In this document: piece after piece, positions 25,123 through 34,498 of the stretch
Numbering within the stretch: position 1 is the stretch's first letter
Layout of the letters: each line of letters starts with the position of its first letter
Assembly: GCF_000419585.1 (NCBI RefSeq)
Contig: NZ_ATTH01000001.1
Location: 1,634,005-1,698,004 of the forward strand
Length of the DNA stretch: 64,000 bases
Reading direction: 5' to 3'
Source of the DNA: Salisaeta longa DSM 21114
Lineage (GTDB): Bacteria > Bacteroidota > Rhodothermia > Rhodothermales > Salinibacteraceae
Position numbers and translations under genes: made by a program
The notes under the pieces: generated by a model
The model's input: the letters and a program-made list of their open reading frames with translations, nothing else
The model's database searches: none
What the model was told of the DNA's origin: nothing

Positions 25123-25827
25123 CTACAGCGAATCGGGCACCGGATGGCCGCCCGCCGCTTCGCCCCACAGGGCGCGCAGCCGGGCATCGCGCCCACACCC
25201 CACGCGGTACGTCTTGTAGCGCTTCGGGTTTTTCTTGTAGTAGTTTTGGTGGTACTGCTCGGCGGCATAAAAAGCGATCAGCGGCTGCACCGGCACGACA
25301 ATCGGCTGATCGAAGTCGTCGGTGAGCGCTTGCTTCGACGCGCGGGCCAGCCGGGCCTGCCGGTCGTTGAGCGCAAAAATGACCGGACGATACTGCGATC
25401 CGCGGTCGCAGAACTGCCCCTGGTCGTCGAGCAGGTCGACGTTGCGCCAGTACACGTACAGCAGCTCCTCGTACGACACCTGCGACGAGTCGTACACCAC
25501 CTGCACGCTCTCGGTGTGGTCGGTGGCGCCGCTGGCCACCTGGCGGTAGCTCGGGTTTTCGATCGAGCCGCCTGCAAAGCCGCTGATGGTTGACTGCACG
25601 CCCGCGAGCTTGTCGAACGGCGGCTCCATGCACCAGAAGCACCCGCCCGCAAAGACGGCTGTGTCGGCCAGTGCCGGGCGCAGCGTAAGGGCCGCGGGGT
25701 CTGCCGGCACGTCCGTGCGCGACGCGGCCTCCGAGGAGGTCGAAGATTGGCAGCCGCCAAGCAGGGCGGCGCTCATAAGCACCGCGGCGAGGAAACCGCC
25801 GAAACGGTTAGCAAAGAGGATGCGCAT
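25123..25827 (-). CDS. msrA: Exported peptide-methionine (S)-S-oxide reductase MsrA
   Basis: MsrA reduces the S-epimer of methionine sulfoxide in proteins. The 234-aa protein has a lipoprotein signal (LLGGC, Cys26), so it acts in the periplasm, then the catalytic GCFWCMEPPF (Cys63), SGFAGGS and GATDHTESVQVVYD. The tail AEQYHQNYYKKNP is typical. The start at 25827 gives the lipobox at the usual place. With msrB just upstream and the plug gene downstream it forms an envelope repair group. Confidence 0.92.
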   Translation of the reverse strand: MRILFANRFGGFLAAVLMSAALLGGCQSSTSSEAASRTDVPADPAALTLRPALADTAVFAGGCFWCMEPPFDKLAGVQSTISGFAGGSIENPSYRQVASGATDHTESVQVVYDSSQVSYEELLYVYWRNVDLLDDQGQFCDRGSQYRPVIFALNDRQARLARASKQALTDDFDQPIVVPVQPLIAFYAAEQYHQNYYKKNPKRYKTYRVGCGRDARLRALWGEAAGGHPVPDSL

Positions 25828-25929
25828 AACGTGTATTCTACTGGTTCGGTAAAAGGATGGCGCCGTGCACGCTTGGTGCGATGTCCCCCCCCCGCTGCGC
25901 GCCTTCTGATGCAGGATCAGCACGGGGTC

Positions 25930-26514
25930 TTAAAGGCTTCGTAGCGCCGGGAGCGCCTCGTGCTCTGGAATGAAGTTGAGCGCAAGGCCATTGTTGCAAT
26001 ACCGCAATCCGGTCGGCTCGGGGCCGTCCATAAACACGTGGCCCTGGTGGCCGCTGCAGCGCGCGCAGTGGTACTCGGTGCGCACCATGCCCAGGCTCGT
26101 GTCGCGCGACGTCTCGATGTACTTCTCGGTGAGGGGCGCCCAAAAGCTCGGCCAGCCGGTGCCGCTTTTGAACTTCGTCTCGGACGAAAACAGGGGAAGG
26201 TAGCACGCCGCGCAGATGTACGTGCCCCGGCGCTGCTCCTCCAGGAGCGGACTCGAAAAACGCGGCTCGGTGCCTGCTTCAAACAAGATGCGGTACGCAT
26301 CGGCCGGCAGCACCTCTTTCCACCGGGCCGTTGAAACCTGCAGCGGCTGAAACGCCTCCACCGGCGGGTGCACGTAGAAAGTGTCGGGCGGCGCGGCAGA
26401 CGCTGCCGCCGGCGCCGACGCACGGGGGGTCGACGAACCACGCGTGCAGGCCGCGAGCGCCGAGGGCACGAGGGCCGCGCCCAACAGGCCCTTCAAAAAG
26501 GTTTTACGATCCAT
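25930..26514 (-). CDS. msrB: Exported peptide-methionine (R)-S-oxide reductase MsrB
   Basis: MsrB repairs the R-epimer of methionine sulfoxide. The 194-aa protein starts with an RKTFLKG segment and a hydrophobic stretch ending in ALAAC (Cys23), a lipoprotein signal with a Tat-like look. The domain shows YICAACYLPLF and CARCSGHQGH (zinc-binding CxxC pairs) and the catalytic RYCNN (Cys173). It lies 102 bases upstream of msrA, also exported, so both epimers are handled in the same compartment. Confidence 0.92.
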   Translation of the reverse strand: MDRKTFLKGLLGAALVPSALAACTRGSSTPRASAPAAASAAPPDTFYVHPPVEAFQPLQVSTARWKEVLPADAYRILFEAGTEPRFSSPLLEEQRRGTYICAACYLPLFSSETKFKSGTGWPSFWAPLTEKYIETSRDTSLGMVRTEYHCARCSGHQGHVFMDGPEPTGLRYCNNGLALNFIPEHEALPALRSL

Positions 26515-26703
26515 AATGCCAGACCGGTTGGTGATTGCATAAACTACGCGCTGGGTGAACCGCCACGCAGGAACATAAGCCTGCGAAGGACGACAACCAA
26601 CGCATGTTTTCTAACGACAGCGTGTGCCAAACGATGCCCGCACGGTGTTACGTTGTCGTTGGTGGTACGCCCGGTGCGTCCTCTCGGCCGCCCAAGCAGC
26701 CGC

Positions 26704-27699
26704 TCACCGGGTCCCGTACGTGTGCTCCGAACGTTCCTCCACCCGATCGGTCGCGGGCGGCGGCGTGGGGGCACACGCAGCAATGGCGTCGTACAATTCC
26801 TCGGTCATGTCGATGTCGAGGGCGCCGAGCGAGCCTTCCAGCTGCTCCACCGAGCGCGCGCCGATGATTGGGGCGGTTACGCCGGGATGGTGCATCGCCC
26901 AGGCCACCGCGAGGCTCACGGGATGGAAGCCGCGGTCGGCCGCAAGGGCTGCAAACCGCTCGGCAATCTCGTAATGCACCCGGTCGCCATAGCGCGTCTG
27001 GTACATCTTGTTTTCCACGAGGCGCCCATCATCGGGCCGCTTATCTACGCCGTACTTCCCAGTCAGCAGCCCGCCCCCTAGCGGACTGTACGACAGCACG
27101 CCCAGGCCTTCGTGCTGCGCAAGGGGCAGCAGCTCCACCTCGGCCTGCCGCTTCGCCAAGTTGTACATCGGCTGAATGACGTGAAAGGGCGTCCAGCCGC
27201 GCGCCCGCTGCATGCCCAGCGCCTTCATCACCTGCCACGCCGCAAAATTACTCGCGCCCAGGTACAGGACCTTGCCCTGTCGCACCAGATCATCCAGCGC
27301 CCGGAGGGTTTCCGCCAGGTCGGTCTTTTCGTCGAAGCGATGGACAAAGTAGCAGTCGATGTATGCGGTGTTCAGGCGGCGCAGGCTCGCCTCCACCGCC
27401 CGGCGGATGTGGTAGCGCGAGCTGCCGCGGGCGTTAGGGCCGGCGCCGGTGGGAAAGTACACCTTGCTTGTGATGAACACCTCGTCGCGGCAGCCGGCCA
27501 TGAGCCCGCCCAAGATTTCCTCCGAGCGCCCATCGGCGTACACATCGGCGCAGTCGAACGCGTTGATCCCAGCCGCGCGGCATCGATCGAACATGCGCGC
27601 TGCCATCTCGGCGTCCGCGGCATCGCCAAACGACATGGTGCCCATGCACAGCGGGGAAATTTTCACGCCCGTAGTGCCCAAGTATCGGAAATTGGTCAT
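26704..27699 (-). CDS. Aldo/keto reductase
   Basis: The 331-aa NADPH-dependent oxidoreductase has the AKR pattern: RYLGTTGVKISPLCMGTMSFGD at the start (shown here in two parts, RYLGTTG and LCMGTMSFGD), catalytic Asp/Tyr in DCADVYADGRSE (about 45-56), VFITSKVYFPT with the active-site lysine, YFVHRFD with the histidine, and YSPLGGGLLTGKY. It is closest to the general YajO/Tas-like reductases of unknown substrate. The start at 27699 was chosen because 72 upstream in-frame codons are unlike the family. Confidence 0.88.
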   Translation of the reverse strand: MTNFRYLGTTGVKISPLCMGTMSFGDAADAEMAARMFDRCRAAGINAFDCADVYADGRSEEILGGLMAGCRDEVFITSKVYFPTGAGPNARGSSRYHIRRAVEASLRRLNTAYIDCYFVHRFDEKTDLAETLRALDDLVRQGKVLYLGASNFAAWQVMKALGMQRARGWTPFHVIQPMYNLAKRQAEVELLPLAQHEGLGVLSYSPLGGGLLTGKYGVDKRPDDGRLVENKMYQTRYGDRVHYEIAERFAALAADRGFHPVSLAVAWAMHHPGVTAPIIGARSVEQLEGSLGALDIDMTEELYDAIAACAPTPPPATDRVEERSEHTYGTR

Positions 27700-27884
27700 A
27701 CGCGCAAGAAGCTTTTGACAGGGCAACCGATGGGTGGACCCCAAAAGAAGCAGGTCGTCGGAAGGTAGCCACCGCGCGGCATAGATCCAAACGCGCACGA
27801 CACAGCGCGGGCATGGAGCGATTGCTCTGCTGCGCCGTTTCACTGCTTCCAACGTTTGATCTTCTGCTTCTTGCTTCCGTCCGT

Positions 27885-28325
27885 ATGCCTTCGATAGACG
27901 ACATTGCGGCCCCATTTGAGATGGTAAACCGCGACATGCGCATTGAGCTGCTGTTGGAGTACGCCGATAAGCTGCCGCCGCTGCCGCCCGATTACGAGGA
28001 AATGCGCAACGCCGGGCTCAACATGGTGCACGAGTGCCAGTCGCCCGTCTTTTTACGGCCCGAGGTGCGCGATGGCACCGTCCGCGTCAATGCCTACGCG
28101 CCCCGCGAGGCCCCCACCGCCCGCGCGTTCGTCTCCATCCTGCACGACGCCTTCGATGGCGAGCCGCCGGCCACCCTCCTCAACGCGCCCGATGACCTGC
28201 TCGACCGCCTCGGCCTGCGCGCGCTGCTGGGCGCGCGGCGCCTCCAGGGCTTGTCGGCCATCTATCAGCGGCTGCGCCAGGCGGTGCGCGCGCACGTCGA
28301 CCAGGCCGCACCGGACGCCTCCTAA
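27885..28325 (+). CDS. sufE: SufE-like Fe-S assembly protein
   Basis: SufE accepts persulfide sulfur from the cysteine desulfurase SufS and passes it to the SufBCD scaffold. The 146-aa protein has the conserved pattern RIELLLEYADKLPPLP followed by the sulfur-acceptor cysteine in HECQSPVFL (Cys51 or so), where typical members have GC(Q/E)S(Q/P)VW. It ends with LGLRALLGARRLQGLSAIYQRL. No suf genes are next to it. The ATG at 27885 lies within a longer open frame from 27813 that adds an unlikely hydrophobic leader. Confidence 0.85.
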   Translation: MPSIDDIAAPFEMVNRDMRIELLLEYADKLPPLPPDYEEMRNAGLNMVHECQSPVFLRPEVRDGTVRVNAYAPREAPTARAFVSILHDAFDGEPPATLLNAPDDLLDRLGLRALLGARRLQGLSAIYQRLRQAVRAHVDQAAPDAS

Positions 28326-28349
28326 GCGCAACCAAATTTCAACAGTTGT

Positions 28350-28383
28350 TGGCGTGCGTGCGGCGCCCGCGCGGTAGCTTTTG
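28350..28383 (+). promoter_or_regulatory. Bacteroidota-type promoter upstream of gyrA
   Basis: TTG (28350-28352), 23 bases, then a perfect TAnnTTTG box, TAGCTTTG (28376-28383). Transcription would start near 28390, about 100 bases before gyrA. Confidence 0.55.
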
Positions 28384-28456
28384 GCCTCGCGGATTCGTAC
28401 GTTGTACTGTTTCGCATTCGACGACGCCCCGCAAAAAATAGGACGGGGCGCGACGG

Positions 28457-28464
28457 TAGCTTTG
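28457..28464 (+). promoter_or_regulatory. Second -7 box near gyrA
   Basis: An identical TAGCTTTG lies 81 bases downstream of the first one. No TTG is at the right distance, so it is weaker. It would give a leader of about 18 bases. Confidence 0.4.
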
Positions 28465-28488
28465 TGTACGCATTTTACTTGACGCTTT

Positions 28489-31167
28489 ATGGAAGCGGAC
28501 AACTCCCGCATCATTCCGATCAACATCGAGGAGGAAATGAAATCCTCCTACATCGACTATTCGATGTCGGTGATTGTGAGCCGCGCCCTGCCCGACGTGC
28601 GCGACGGCCTGAAGCCGGTGCACCGGCGCGTGCTGTACGGCATGCACGACCTGGGCCTTACCGCCGGCGCGGCCTACAAAAAGAGCGCGCGCATCGTGGG
28701 CGAGGTACTCGGAAAGTATCATCCACACGGCGACTCGTCGGTGTACGATACGCTCGTACGGCTGGCCCAGGACTTCTCGATGCGCTATCCGCTGGTGGAT
28801 GGCCAGGGCAACTTTGGCTCGATCGACGGCGACTCGGCAGCGGCGATGCGCTACACCGAGGCCCGCATGACCAAGCTGGCCGAGGAGCTGCTGCGCGACC
28901 TGGGCAAGGAAACCGTCAACACGCAGGAAAACTTCGACGGCTCGCTCGAAGAACCCACCGTGCTGCCGGCCGCCTTCCCCAACATGCTCGTGAGCGGCGC
29001 CGATGGCATTGCCGTGGGCATGGCCACCAAAATTCCGCCGCATAACCTGGGCGAGGCCATCGATGCCACGGTGGCCTACATCGACAACCCGGAGTGCTCC
29101 ATCGAGGATCTGATGGCGCATTGCCCGGCGCCCGACTTCCCCACCGGCGGCATCATCTACGGCTACAAGGGCGTGCACGATGCCTACCACACCGGCCGCG
29201 GCCGCGTCATCATGCGGGCCAAGATGCACGAGGAGGAAATCCGTAAGGGCCGCCAAGCCCTCGTCATCACCGAAATTCCGTACCAGGTTAACAAGAGCAA
29301 CGAGCTGGAGCGCATTGCCAAGCGCGTGCGCGATGACAAGATTGAAGGCATCTCTGACCTGCGCGACGAGAGCGACCGCGACGGCATGCGCATCGTGGTG
29401 GAGCTGAAGCAAAACGCGGTGCCCGATGTCGTCAAGAACCAAATCTACAAGCACTCGCGCCTGCAAGACACCTTTGGCGTGAACATGGTGGCGCTCGTCA
29501 ACGGCCGCCCGCGCGTGCTCAACCTCAAGCAGGCGATTCAGCACTACGTGGAGCACCGCCACGAGATTGTGGTGCGCCGTACGCGCTACGACCTCGACAA
29601 GGCGCAGGCTCGGGCCCACACGCTGGCCGGCCTCACGCGGGCGCTCGATAACCTCGACGCCGTCATCGCGATTGTGCGACACTCGCCGGATTCCGACGCG
29701 GCCCGCGAGAACCTGATGCGCGGCGTGTATCCCGACACGCTCTCCGATGCCGATTTGGAGGACCTGGGCGTCTCCCTCGCCCCGCCGCACACGCGCCCGG
29801 ACCGCAACGAAAATGCCCTCATGCACCGTCCCGACGAGGGATGGATGACCGAGGAGCAAGCCCGCGCCATCCTTCGCCTTACGCTCAACCGCCTCACCGG
29901 CATGGAGCGGGAGAAGATCGTGGCCGAGTACGACGACATCCTGGGCGAGATCGACCGGCTGCAAACAATCTTGGACAGCCGCGAGCGGCGCCTGGCCATC
30001 GTCCGCGAAGAGCTGCTGGAGGTGAAGGACCGCTTCAACGACGAGCGCCGCACCGCCATCGACTATACCGGTGGCGACATCATCATGGAGGACCTGATTG
30101 AGCGCGAGCACGTGGTGGTTACGCTCACGCATCAGGGCCTCACCAAGCGCACCAGCCTCGACGTCTACCGGGCGCAGGGCCGCGGCGGCGTGGGCCTGAA
30201 GGCCACCGGACGCCGCGACGACGACTACATCGAGCATCTGTTCGTGACGCACTCGCACGACATGCTCCTCTTCTTTACCGACCACGGCCAGTGCTACTGG
30301 CTCCGTGTGTTTGAAATCCCGGAAGGCAGCCGCACCGCCAAAGGCCGCTCCATCCGCAACCTCATCGACATTGCGCCCGACGACCGCGTGCGGGCGGTGC
30401 TGTCCGTGAGCAAAGACGACTTCGAGGACGACGACTTCCTTAACAGCCACTACGTCCTCATGGCCACCCGCAAAGGGCAGGTCAAGAAGTCGGTGCTTGA
30501 AGCCTTCAGCCGGCCGCGTACCAACGGCATCATCGCCATCTCGATCGACGAAGACGATCAGCTCATTGAGGCCGCGCTCACCGGCGGCGACAACACCGTG
30601 GTGGTAGGATCCTCTGGCGGGCGGGCGGTGCATTTCCACGAAGACGATGTGCGCCCCACCGGCCGCAACACCCGCGGCGTGCGGGGCATCACCCTGGGCG
30701 ACGACGAACGAATGGTGGGGATGGTCTCCGTGGCGCCCGACATGCGCGAGGCGCTCGACATTTTAGCTGTGGGCGCCAACGGCTACGGCAAACGTACGGC
30801 CCTCACGGAGTACCGCACCCAAAGCCGGGGCGGCAAGGGCCTCATCACCATGAAGACGACCAACCGCACCGGTCCGCTCGTGGCCCTGAAAGGCGTGACC
30901 GACGACGAAGACCTGATGGTGATCACCGAAAACGGCATCATGATTCGCACCGGCGTGGAGGGCATCTCCACCATGGGGCGCAACACGCAGGGCGTGCGCA
31001 TCATCAACCTGAAGTCGAAGGATGCCATTGCCGACATCACCCGTGTGGTGGTTGAGGAAGAGGCCGACGGCGCGGAGGAAACGGCCGATGAACGCGCGGC
31101 CGACGAAGACACAGATCCAACGGTGGCCGTCGATACGCCAACCAACGGACAATCGCCGGAGGCGTGA
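28489..31167 (+). CDS. gyrA: DNA gyrase subunit A
   Basis: GyrA is the DNA-cleaving subunit of gyrase, which introduces negative supercoils. The 892-aa protein has the catalytic tyrosine at Tyr122 (RYTEARM), the same number as in E. coli. The quinolone-determining positions read Ser83 and Asp87 ([11 protein letters not shown]), a susceptible-type sequence. The C-terminal beta-pinwheel starts near residue 520, with the GyrA box in QSRGGKG (about 783-789). The last 40 residues are a very acidic, low-complexity tail, which is known to tune supercoiling in E. coli GyrA. Confidence 0.97.
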   Translation: MEADNSRIIPINIEEEMKSSYIDYSMSVIVSRALPDVRDGLKPVHRRVLYGMHDLGLTAGAAYKKSARIVGEVLGKYHPHGDSSVYDTLVRLAQDFSMRYPLVDGQGNFGSIDGDSAAAMRYTEARMTKLAEELLRDLGKETVNTQENFDGSLEEPTVLPAAFPNMLVSGADGIAVGMATKIPPHNLGEAIDATVAYIDNPECSIEDLMAHCPAPDFPTGGIIYGYKGVHDAYHTGRGRVIMRAKMHEEEIRKGRQALVITEIPYQVNKSNELERIAKRVRDDKIEGISDLRDESDRDGMRIVVELKQNAVPDVVKNQIYKHSRLQDTFGVNMVALVNGRPRVLNLKQAIQHYVEHRHEIVVRRTRYDLDKAQARAHTLAGLTRALDNLDAVIAIVRHSPDSDAARENLMRGVYPDTLSDADLEDLGVSLAPPHTRPDRNENALMHRPDEGWMTEEQARAILRLTLNRLTGMEREKIVAEYDDILGEIDRLQTILDSRERRLAIVREELLEVKDRFNDERRTAIDYTGGDIIMEDLIEREHVVVTLTHQGLTKRTSLDVYRAQGRGGVGLKATGRRDDDYIEHLFVTHSHDMLLFFTDHGQCYWLRVFEIPEGSRTAKGRSIRNLIDIAPDDRVRAVLSVSKDDFEDDDFLNSHYVLMATRKGQVKKSVLEAFSRPRTNGIIAISIDEDDQLIEAALTGGDNTVVVGSSGGRAVHFHEDDVRPTGRNTRGVRGITLGDDERMVGMVSVAPDMREALDILAVGANGYGKRTALTEYRTQSRGGKGLITMKTTNRTGPLVALKGVTDDEDLMVITENGIMIRTGVEGISTMGRNTQGVRIINLKSKDAIADITRVVVEEEADGAEETADERAADEDTDPTVAVDTPTNGQSPEA

Positions 31168-31295
31168 GCGCGCTACGGCGGTTTGCACCGGCCGATGCGG
31201 ATAGCGCCTGGGCACGCACTACGGCTGCGCTATGGCGCGTGCGGCGTGCTGTAGCCGCGGCGCGTCCTTCATCGAAATTGGGCGCATTTTGTGCA

Positions 31296-31350
31296 TTGCA
31301 GATGGACAAGCTGTCCCTCATTTTGTATCGTGGTGGTGCAGTATGCACCA
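31296..31350 (+). promoter_or_regulatory. fbaB promoter with two operator-like palindromes
   Basis: A Bacteroidota-type promoter is formed by TTG (31296-31298), a 19-base gap and TCATTTTG (31318-31325, one mismatch to TAnnTTTG). Inside the gap lies GGACA-agc-TGTCC (31304-31316); over the expected start (about 31332) lies the 7-bp-arm repeat TGGTGCA-gta-TGCACCA (31334-31350). Two unlike dyads on one promoter suggest control by two regulators, or a repressor and an RNA hairpin. Confidence 0.6.
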
Positions 31351-31390
31351 TCCGCTGTTTCTGTAGCTCGCTCACATAAGACTTCATATT

Positions 31391-32470
31391 ATGGCTGAAG
31401 CAACGACGTCCCACATCGCCGACCTTTTGGGCGACGAAGCCGCCTCGCTCCTCGATCATACCTGCGACAAGATCAGCAAAGACCAGTTGCATCTGCCGGG
31501 TCCGGACTTTGTGGACCGCGTGTGGATCGACTCCGACCGCAACCCGCGTGTGCTGCGCAACCTCCAGCAGATGTTCAACACCGGCCGCTTGGCCGGAACG
31601 GGCTACCTCTCCATTTTGCCCGTCGACCAGGGCATCGAGCACTCCGGCGGCGCGTCGTTTGCCCCGAACCCGATCTATTTTGATCCGGAGAACATCATTG
31701 AGCTGGCCATTGAAGGCGGGTGCAACGCGGTGGCTACCACCTACGGCGTACTGGGCAGCGTGGCCCGCAAGTACGCCCACAAGATTCCGTTCATCCTGAA
31801 GTTCAATCACAACGAGCTGCTGTCGTACCCCAACACGTACGACCAGACGCTCTACGCATCGGTTGAGGACGCCTTCGACATGGGCTGTGCCGGCGTGGGC
31901 GCCACCATCTACTTTGGCTCGGACAACTCGACGCGCCAGATTCAGGAGGTGACGCAGGCCTTTGCGCGGGCCCACGAGTTGGGCATGTTCACCATTTTGT
32001 GGTGCTACGTGCGCAATTCGGCCTTCACAATTGACGGCAAAAACTACGAAGCCTCGGCCGACCTCACCGGGCAGGCCAACCACATCGGCGTAACCATTGA
32101 GGCGGACATCATCAAGCAGAAGCAGCCCACCCTGAACGGCGGCTACAAGGCGCTTAACATGGGCGATTCGAGCTACGGGAAGCTTGATGAGCGCATCTAC
32201 ACGAAGCTCTCGGGCGATCACCCGATCGACATGACGCGCTATCAGGTGGCCAACTGCTACATGGGGCGCGCCGGGCTCATTAACTCGGGCGGCGGCTCGG
32301 GCAAAAATGACCTGCAGCAGGTGGTGCGCACCGCTGTGATTAACAAGCGGGCCGGCGGGATGGGCCTCATCTCCGGCCGCAAAGCCTTCCAGAAGCCCAT
32401 GGAGGACGGCGTTGAGATCTTGAACGCCATTCAGGATGTGTACCGCAACGAGGACATCACCGTCGCCTAA
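31391..32470 (+). CDS. fbaB: Class I fructose-bisphosphate aldolase (FbaB/DhnA type)
   Basis: This cytoplasmic glycolysis/gluconeogenesis enzyme splits fructose 1,6-bisphosphate to dihydroxyacetone phosphate and glyceraldehyde 3-phosphate through a Schiff base. The 359-aa protein is of the archaeal/DhnA type: [15 protein letters not shown] (about 74-88), then [21 protein letters not shown], and the Schiff-base lysine in ADIIKQKQP (Lys242). SSGG-like [10 protein letters not shown] near residue 300 binds phosphate. It stands alone behind a structured promoter and ends at a terminator. Confidence 0.95.
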   Translation: MAEATTSHIADLLGDEAASLLDHTCDKISKDQLHLPGPDFVDRVWIDSDRNPRVLRNLQQMFNTGRLAGTGYLSILPVDQGIEHSGGASFAPNPIYFDPENIIELAIEGGCNAVATTYGVLGSVARKYAHKIPFILKFNHNELLSYPNTYDQTLYASVEDAFDMGCAGVGATIYFGSDNSTRQIQEVTQAFARAHELGMFTILWCYVRNSAFTIDGKNYEASADLTGQANHIGVTIEADIIKQKQPTLNGGYKALNMGDSSYGKLDERIYTKLSGDHPIDMTRYQVANCYMGRAGLINSGGGSGKNDLQQVVRTAVINKRAGGMGLISGRKAFQKPMEDGVEILNAIQDVYRNEDITVA

Positions 32471-32524
32471 CCCACGATATCCTTGCATCCAAGCAGCAGG
32501 GTCCCGCAGGTACCTGCTATCCCG

Positions 32525-32557
32525 AAGCGCACTCTCTGTCTGAGGGTGCGCTTTTTT
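32525..32557 (+). terminator. fbaB terminator
   Basis: AAGCGCAC and GTGCGCTT form an 8-bp stem extended by a T-G pair and a C-G pair, with a short loop, then a TTTTTT run. Confidence 0.8.
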
Positions 32558-32594
32558 GTGCAATACGTCCACCGTTCAAATCTCAACAAGCAAA

Positions 32595-32627
32595 CAGCCC
32601 GTCGGCCGCGTGTGGACCGACGGGCTG
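32595..32627 (-). terminator. Terminator of the minus-strand membrane protein gene
   Basis: CAGCCCGTCGG and CCGACGGGCTG form a perfect 11-bp stem with an 11-base loop; on the minus strand it is followed by TTTGCTTGTT. Confidence 0.7.
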
Positions 32628-32659
32628 CTATGTATGGTACCCAAACGTGAAGCGTGCGG

Positions 32660-33142
32660 CTACTGTGTAACTTTGTAGATCCAGGCCGTGAGCGTCCCGT
32701 AGCCCGCAAAGACCAACGCCACGGCAACGTGCTGCCCTACCCCCATCGGCTCGGTGTTCAGGATGAAGTACGTCAGCGCGTAGAGCGACAGCCCAAAGCT
32801 CGTGCCTAGAGGGAGCGCCAGGCTTTTCGATCGGCGATGGATGAGCCACCCCAGGGGCACCGTCACAAGCGTCGCAATCACAAAGTGGATGAACAGGATG
32901 GGCGCCAGGTACGTCACCAGCTGCGGGCCCGGCTCAAAGTTAAGCACCTTCGGAATGAAGTGCGTGGGGCCCATTGGGTTGTCGGCCCCCATCCAGTGCG
33001 TGGCGTACTCGAAGAAGATGAACGCACCGCCGGCAAGAAACGCTGCGCACAAAATGCCGCGCAGGCTAATGTCGGAGACATACTCGGCACTTTCGCCGGT
33101 CGAACCAAGCTGCTGAGGAGGCTTTGCCTTGGTGGTAGCCAT
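32660..33142 (-). CDS. Four-segment membrane protein of unknown function
   Basis: I do not recognise this 160-aa protein. It has a polar N-terminus of about 25 residues, then four hydrophobic segments (about 28-46, 73-98, 108-128 and 136-156). Short loops contain a conserved-looking GADNPMGPTHFIP near residue 53 and an RRSKS basic patch after segment 2, which would place that loop inside the cell. No catalytic motif is visible. It is a single-gene unit between fbaB and dusB, with its own terminator. Confidence 0.75.
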   Translation of the reverse strand: MATTKAKPPQQLGSTGESAEYVSDISLRGILCAAFLAGGAFIFFEYATHWMGADNPMGPTHFIPKVLNFEPGPQLVTYLAPILFIHFVIATLVTVPLGWLIHRRSKSLALPLGTSFGLSLYALTYFILNTEPMGVGQHVAVALVFAGYGTLTAWIYKVTQ

Positions 33143-33276
33143 AACTGATGAAGCAACGGTGAAAAAATAGCATATGTTGTACCTACCGCTGCTCGTCTTG
33201 CCGGTTGCAGCAGACGCTGTCTAGTTACAAAGTCCGTACATCCACGAAGCCCCGCATCCATGCGCTACGGCGGACA

Positions 33277-34332
33277 TCACGCGGGTGCCGGGAGCTCCGC
33301 CTTTTTCGTTTTGGGCGCGGCCGTCTCGGAAGGAAGGGAAGCGCTGGGAAGTTGAATGTCCGGGGCGTCGGGGCGAAAGTTGAGGAGCACCTCCAGCACC
33401 TCGTCTTTGGTGTCTTGCTGCATGAGCCGGTGCCGCAGCTTGCTGGCGTTACGAAAGCCTTTGAAGTAGCCGCTGTAGTTTTTTCGCATCTCCAGCACGC
33501 CGGTCCGCTCGCCCAGCCACTCGCACTTCATCGACAAGTGCTCGGCCACCACCTGCACGCGCTCTTCCCAGCCGGGCGGCGGGGGGACCTCGCCCGTTTC
33601 CATATACGTTTTTGCCTGCTGAAAAATCCAGGGGTTGCCGATCGCGCCGCGGCCAATCATCACGGCATCGACGCCCGTCTCGTTGAACATGGCATCAATC
33701 CGCTCGGGGTCGAGCGCGTCGCCGTTGCCAATGAGCGGGATGTTGGTTACGCCGTCCGTCTTAATACGCCGCAGCCACGGCCAGCGCGCATCCCCGGTGT
33801 ACTGCTGCTCGCGCGTGCGGGCATGCACGGCTAGCGCCGCAATGCCCAGGCGCTCCAGCCGCCGGGCAACCTCCACAATGCGAATAGAGTCGTCGTCCCA
33901 GCCCAGACGCGTTTTGACGGTGACCGGACGGTTCGAGTGCTCGAGCACGGCGGCCGTGATGGCTTCCATCTTGTCGAGGTCGCGGAGGATGCCCGCGCCG
34001 CCGTCCTTGCGCACGATTTTACGCACCGGACAGCCGAAGTTGATGTCGATCACATCGGGGCCCGCGGCATCCACGAGTGGGGTTGCCCGGCGCACCTCGT
34101 CGAGCGCGCCGCCCCACACCTGAATGCCGATGGGACGCTCCGCCTCGTAGATGTCGAGCTTCTGGTGCGCATCGTCTACGTCCCGCAGGAGCCCGGCCGA
34201 CGAGACAAACTCGGTGTAGAGCATGTCTGCGCCGTACCGCTTGCACAGGATGCGAAACGGCGGGTCGCTCACGTCCTCCATGGGCGCGAGAAACAAGGGG
34301 CGGTCGGAAAATTCGAGGGGGCCAATGCGCAT
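33277..34332 (-). CDS. dusB: tRNA-dihydrouridine synthase (DusB type)
   Basis: Dus enzymes reduce uridines in the tRNA D-loop, using FMN and NADPH. The 351-aa protein has the TIM-barrel start FLAPMEDVSDPPFR, the catalytic-cysteine segment INFGCPVRKIVRKDGG (about 98-113, Cys of NFGCP), VKTRLGWDDDS, and AVHARTREQQYTG. VMIGRGAIGNPWIF closes the barrel. Of the three bacterial types it is closest to DusB. The start at 34332 gives MRIGPLEF; the frame upstream to 34383 looks non-coding. The last 30 residues are a Pro/Lys/Ala tail. Confidence 0.92.
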   Translation of the reverse strand: MRIGPLEFSDRPLFLAPMEDVSDPPFRILCKRYGADMLYTEFVSSAGLLRDVDDAHQKLDIYEAERPIGIQVWGGALDEVRRATPLVDAAGPDVIDINFGCPVRKIVRKDGGAGILRDLDKMEAITAAVLEHSNRPVTVKTRLGWDDDSIRIVEVARRLERLGIAALAVHARTREQQYTGDARWPWLRRIKTDGVTNIPLIGNGDALDPERIDAMFNETGVDAVMIGRGAIGNPWIFQQAKTYMETGEVPPPPGWEERVQVVAEHLSMKCEWLGERTGVLEMRKNYSGYFKGFRNASKLRHRLMQQDTKDEVLEVLLNFRPDAPDIQLPSASLPSETAAPKTKKAELPAPA

Positions 34333-34498
34333 GGCACGCGAAGCACAGAACCGGGATGACACCGAAACATGGATGCGGCCCAACTTTTTTCCTCAGCGGG
34401 CTGTTCCTTTGCAGGGGAAGCAGACGCGACCGTTTCTTTTGTGCGACGCCTGATCTATACTTCAGCGCAACCGCCGCTCACCGTTACCCTCGTGCCTC

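Noticed and set aside
28339-30639. An open frame of 766 codons on the minus strand opposite gyrA
   Set aside because: It lies wholly opposite gyrA, with low-complexity His/Val/Ala-rich translation and no motifs. Similar antisense frames opposite 7236-8912 and 34550-36496 were rejected for the same reason.
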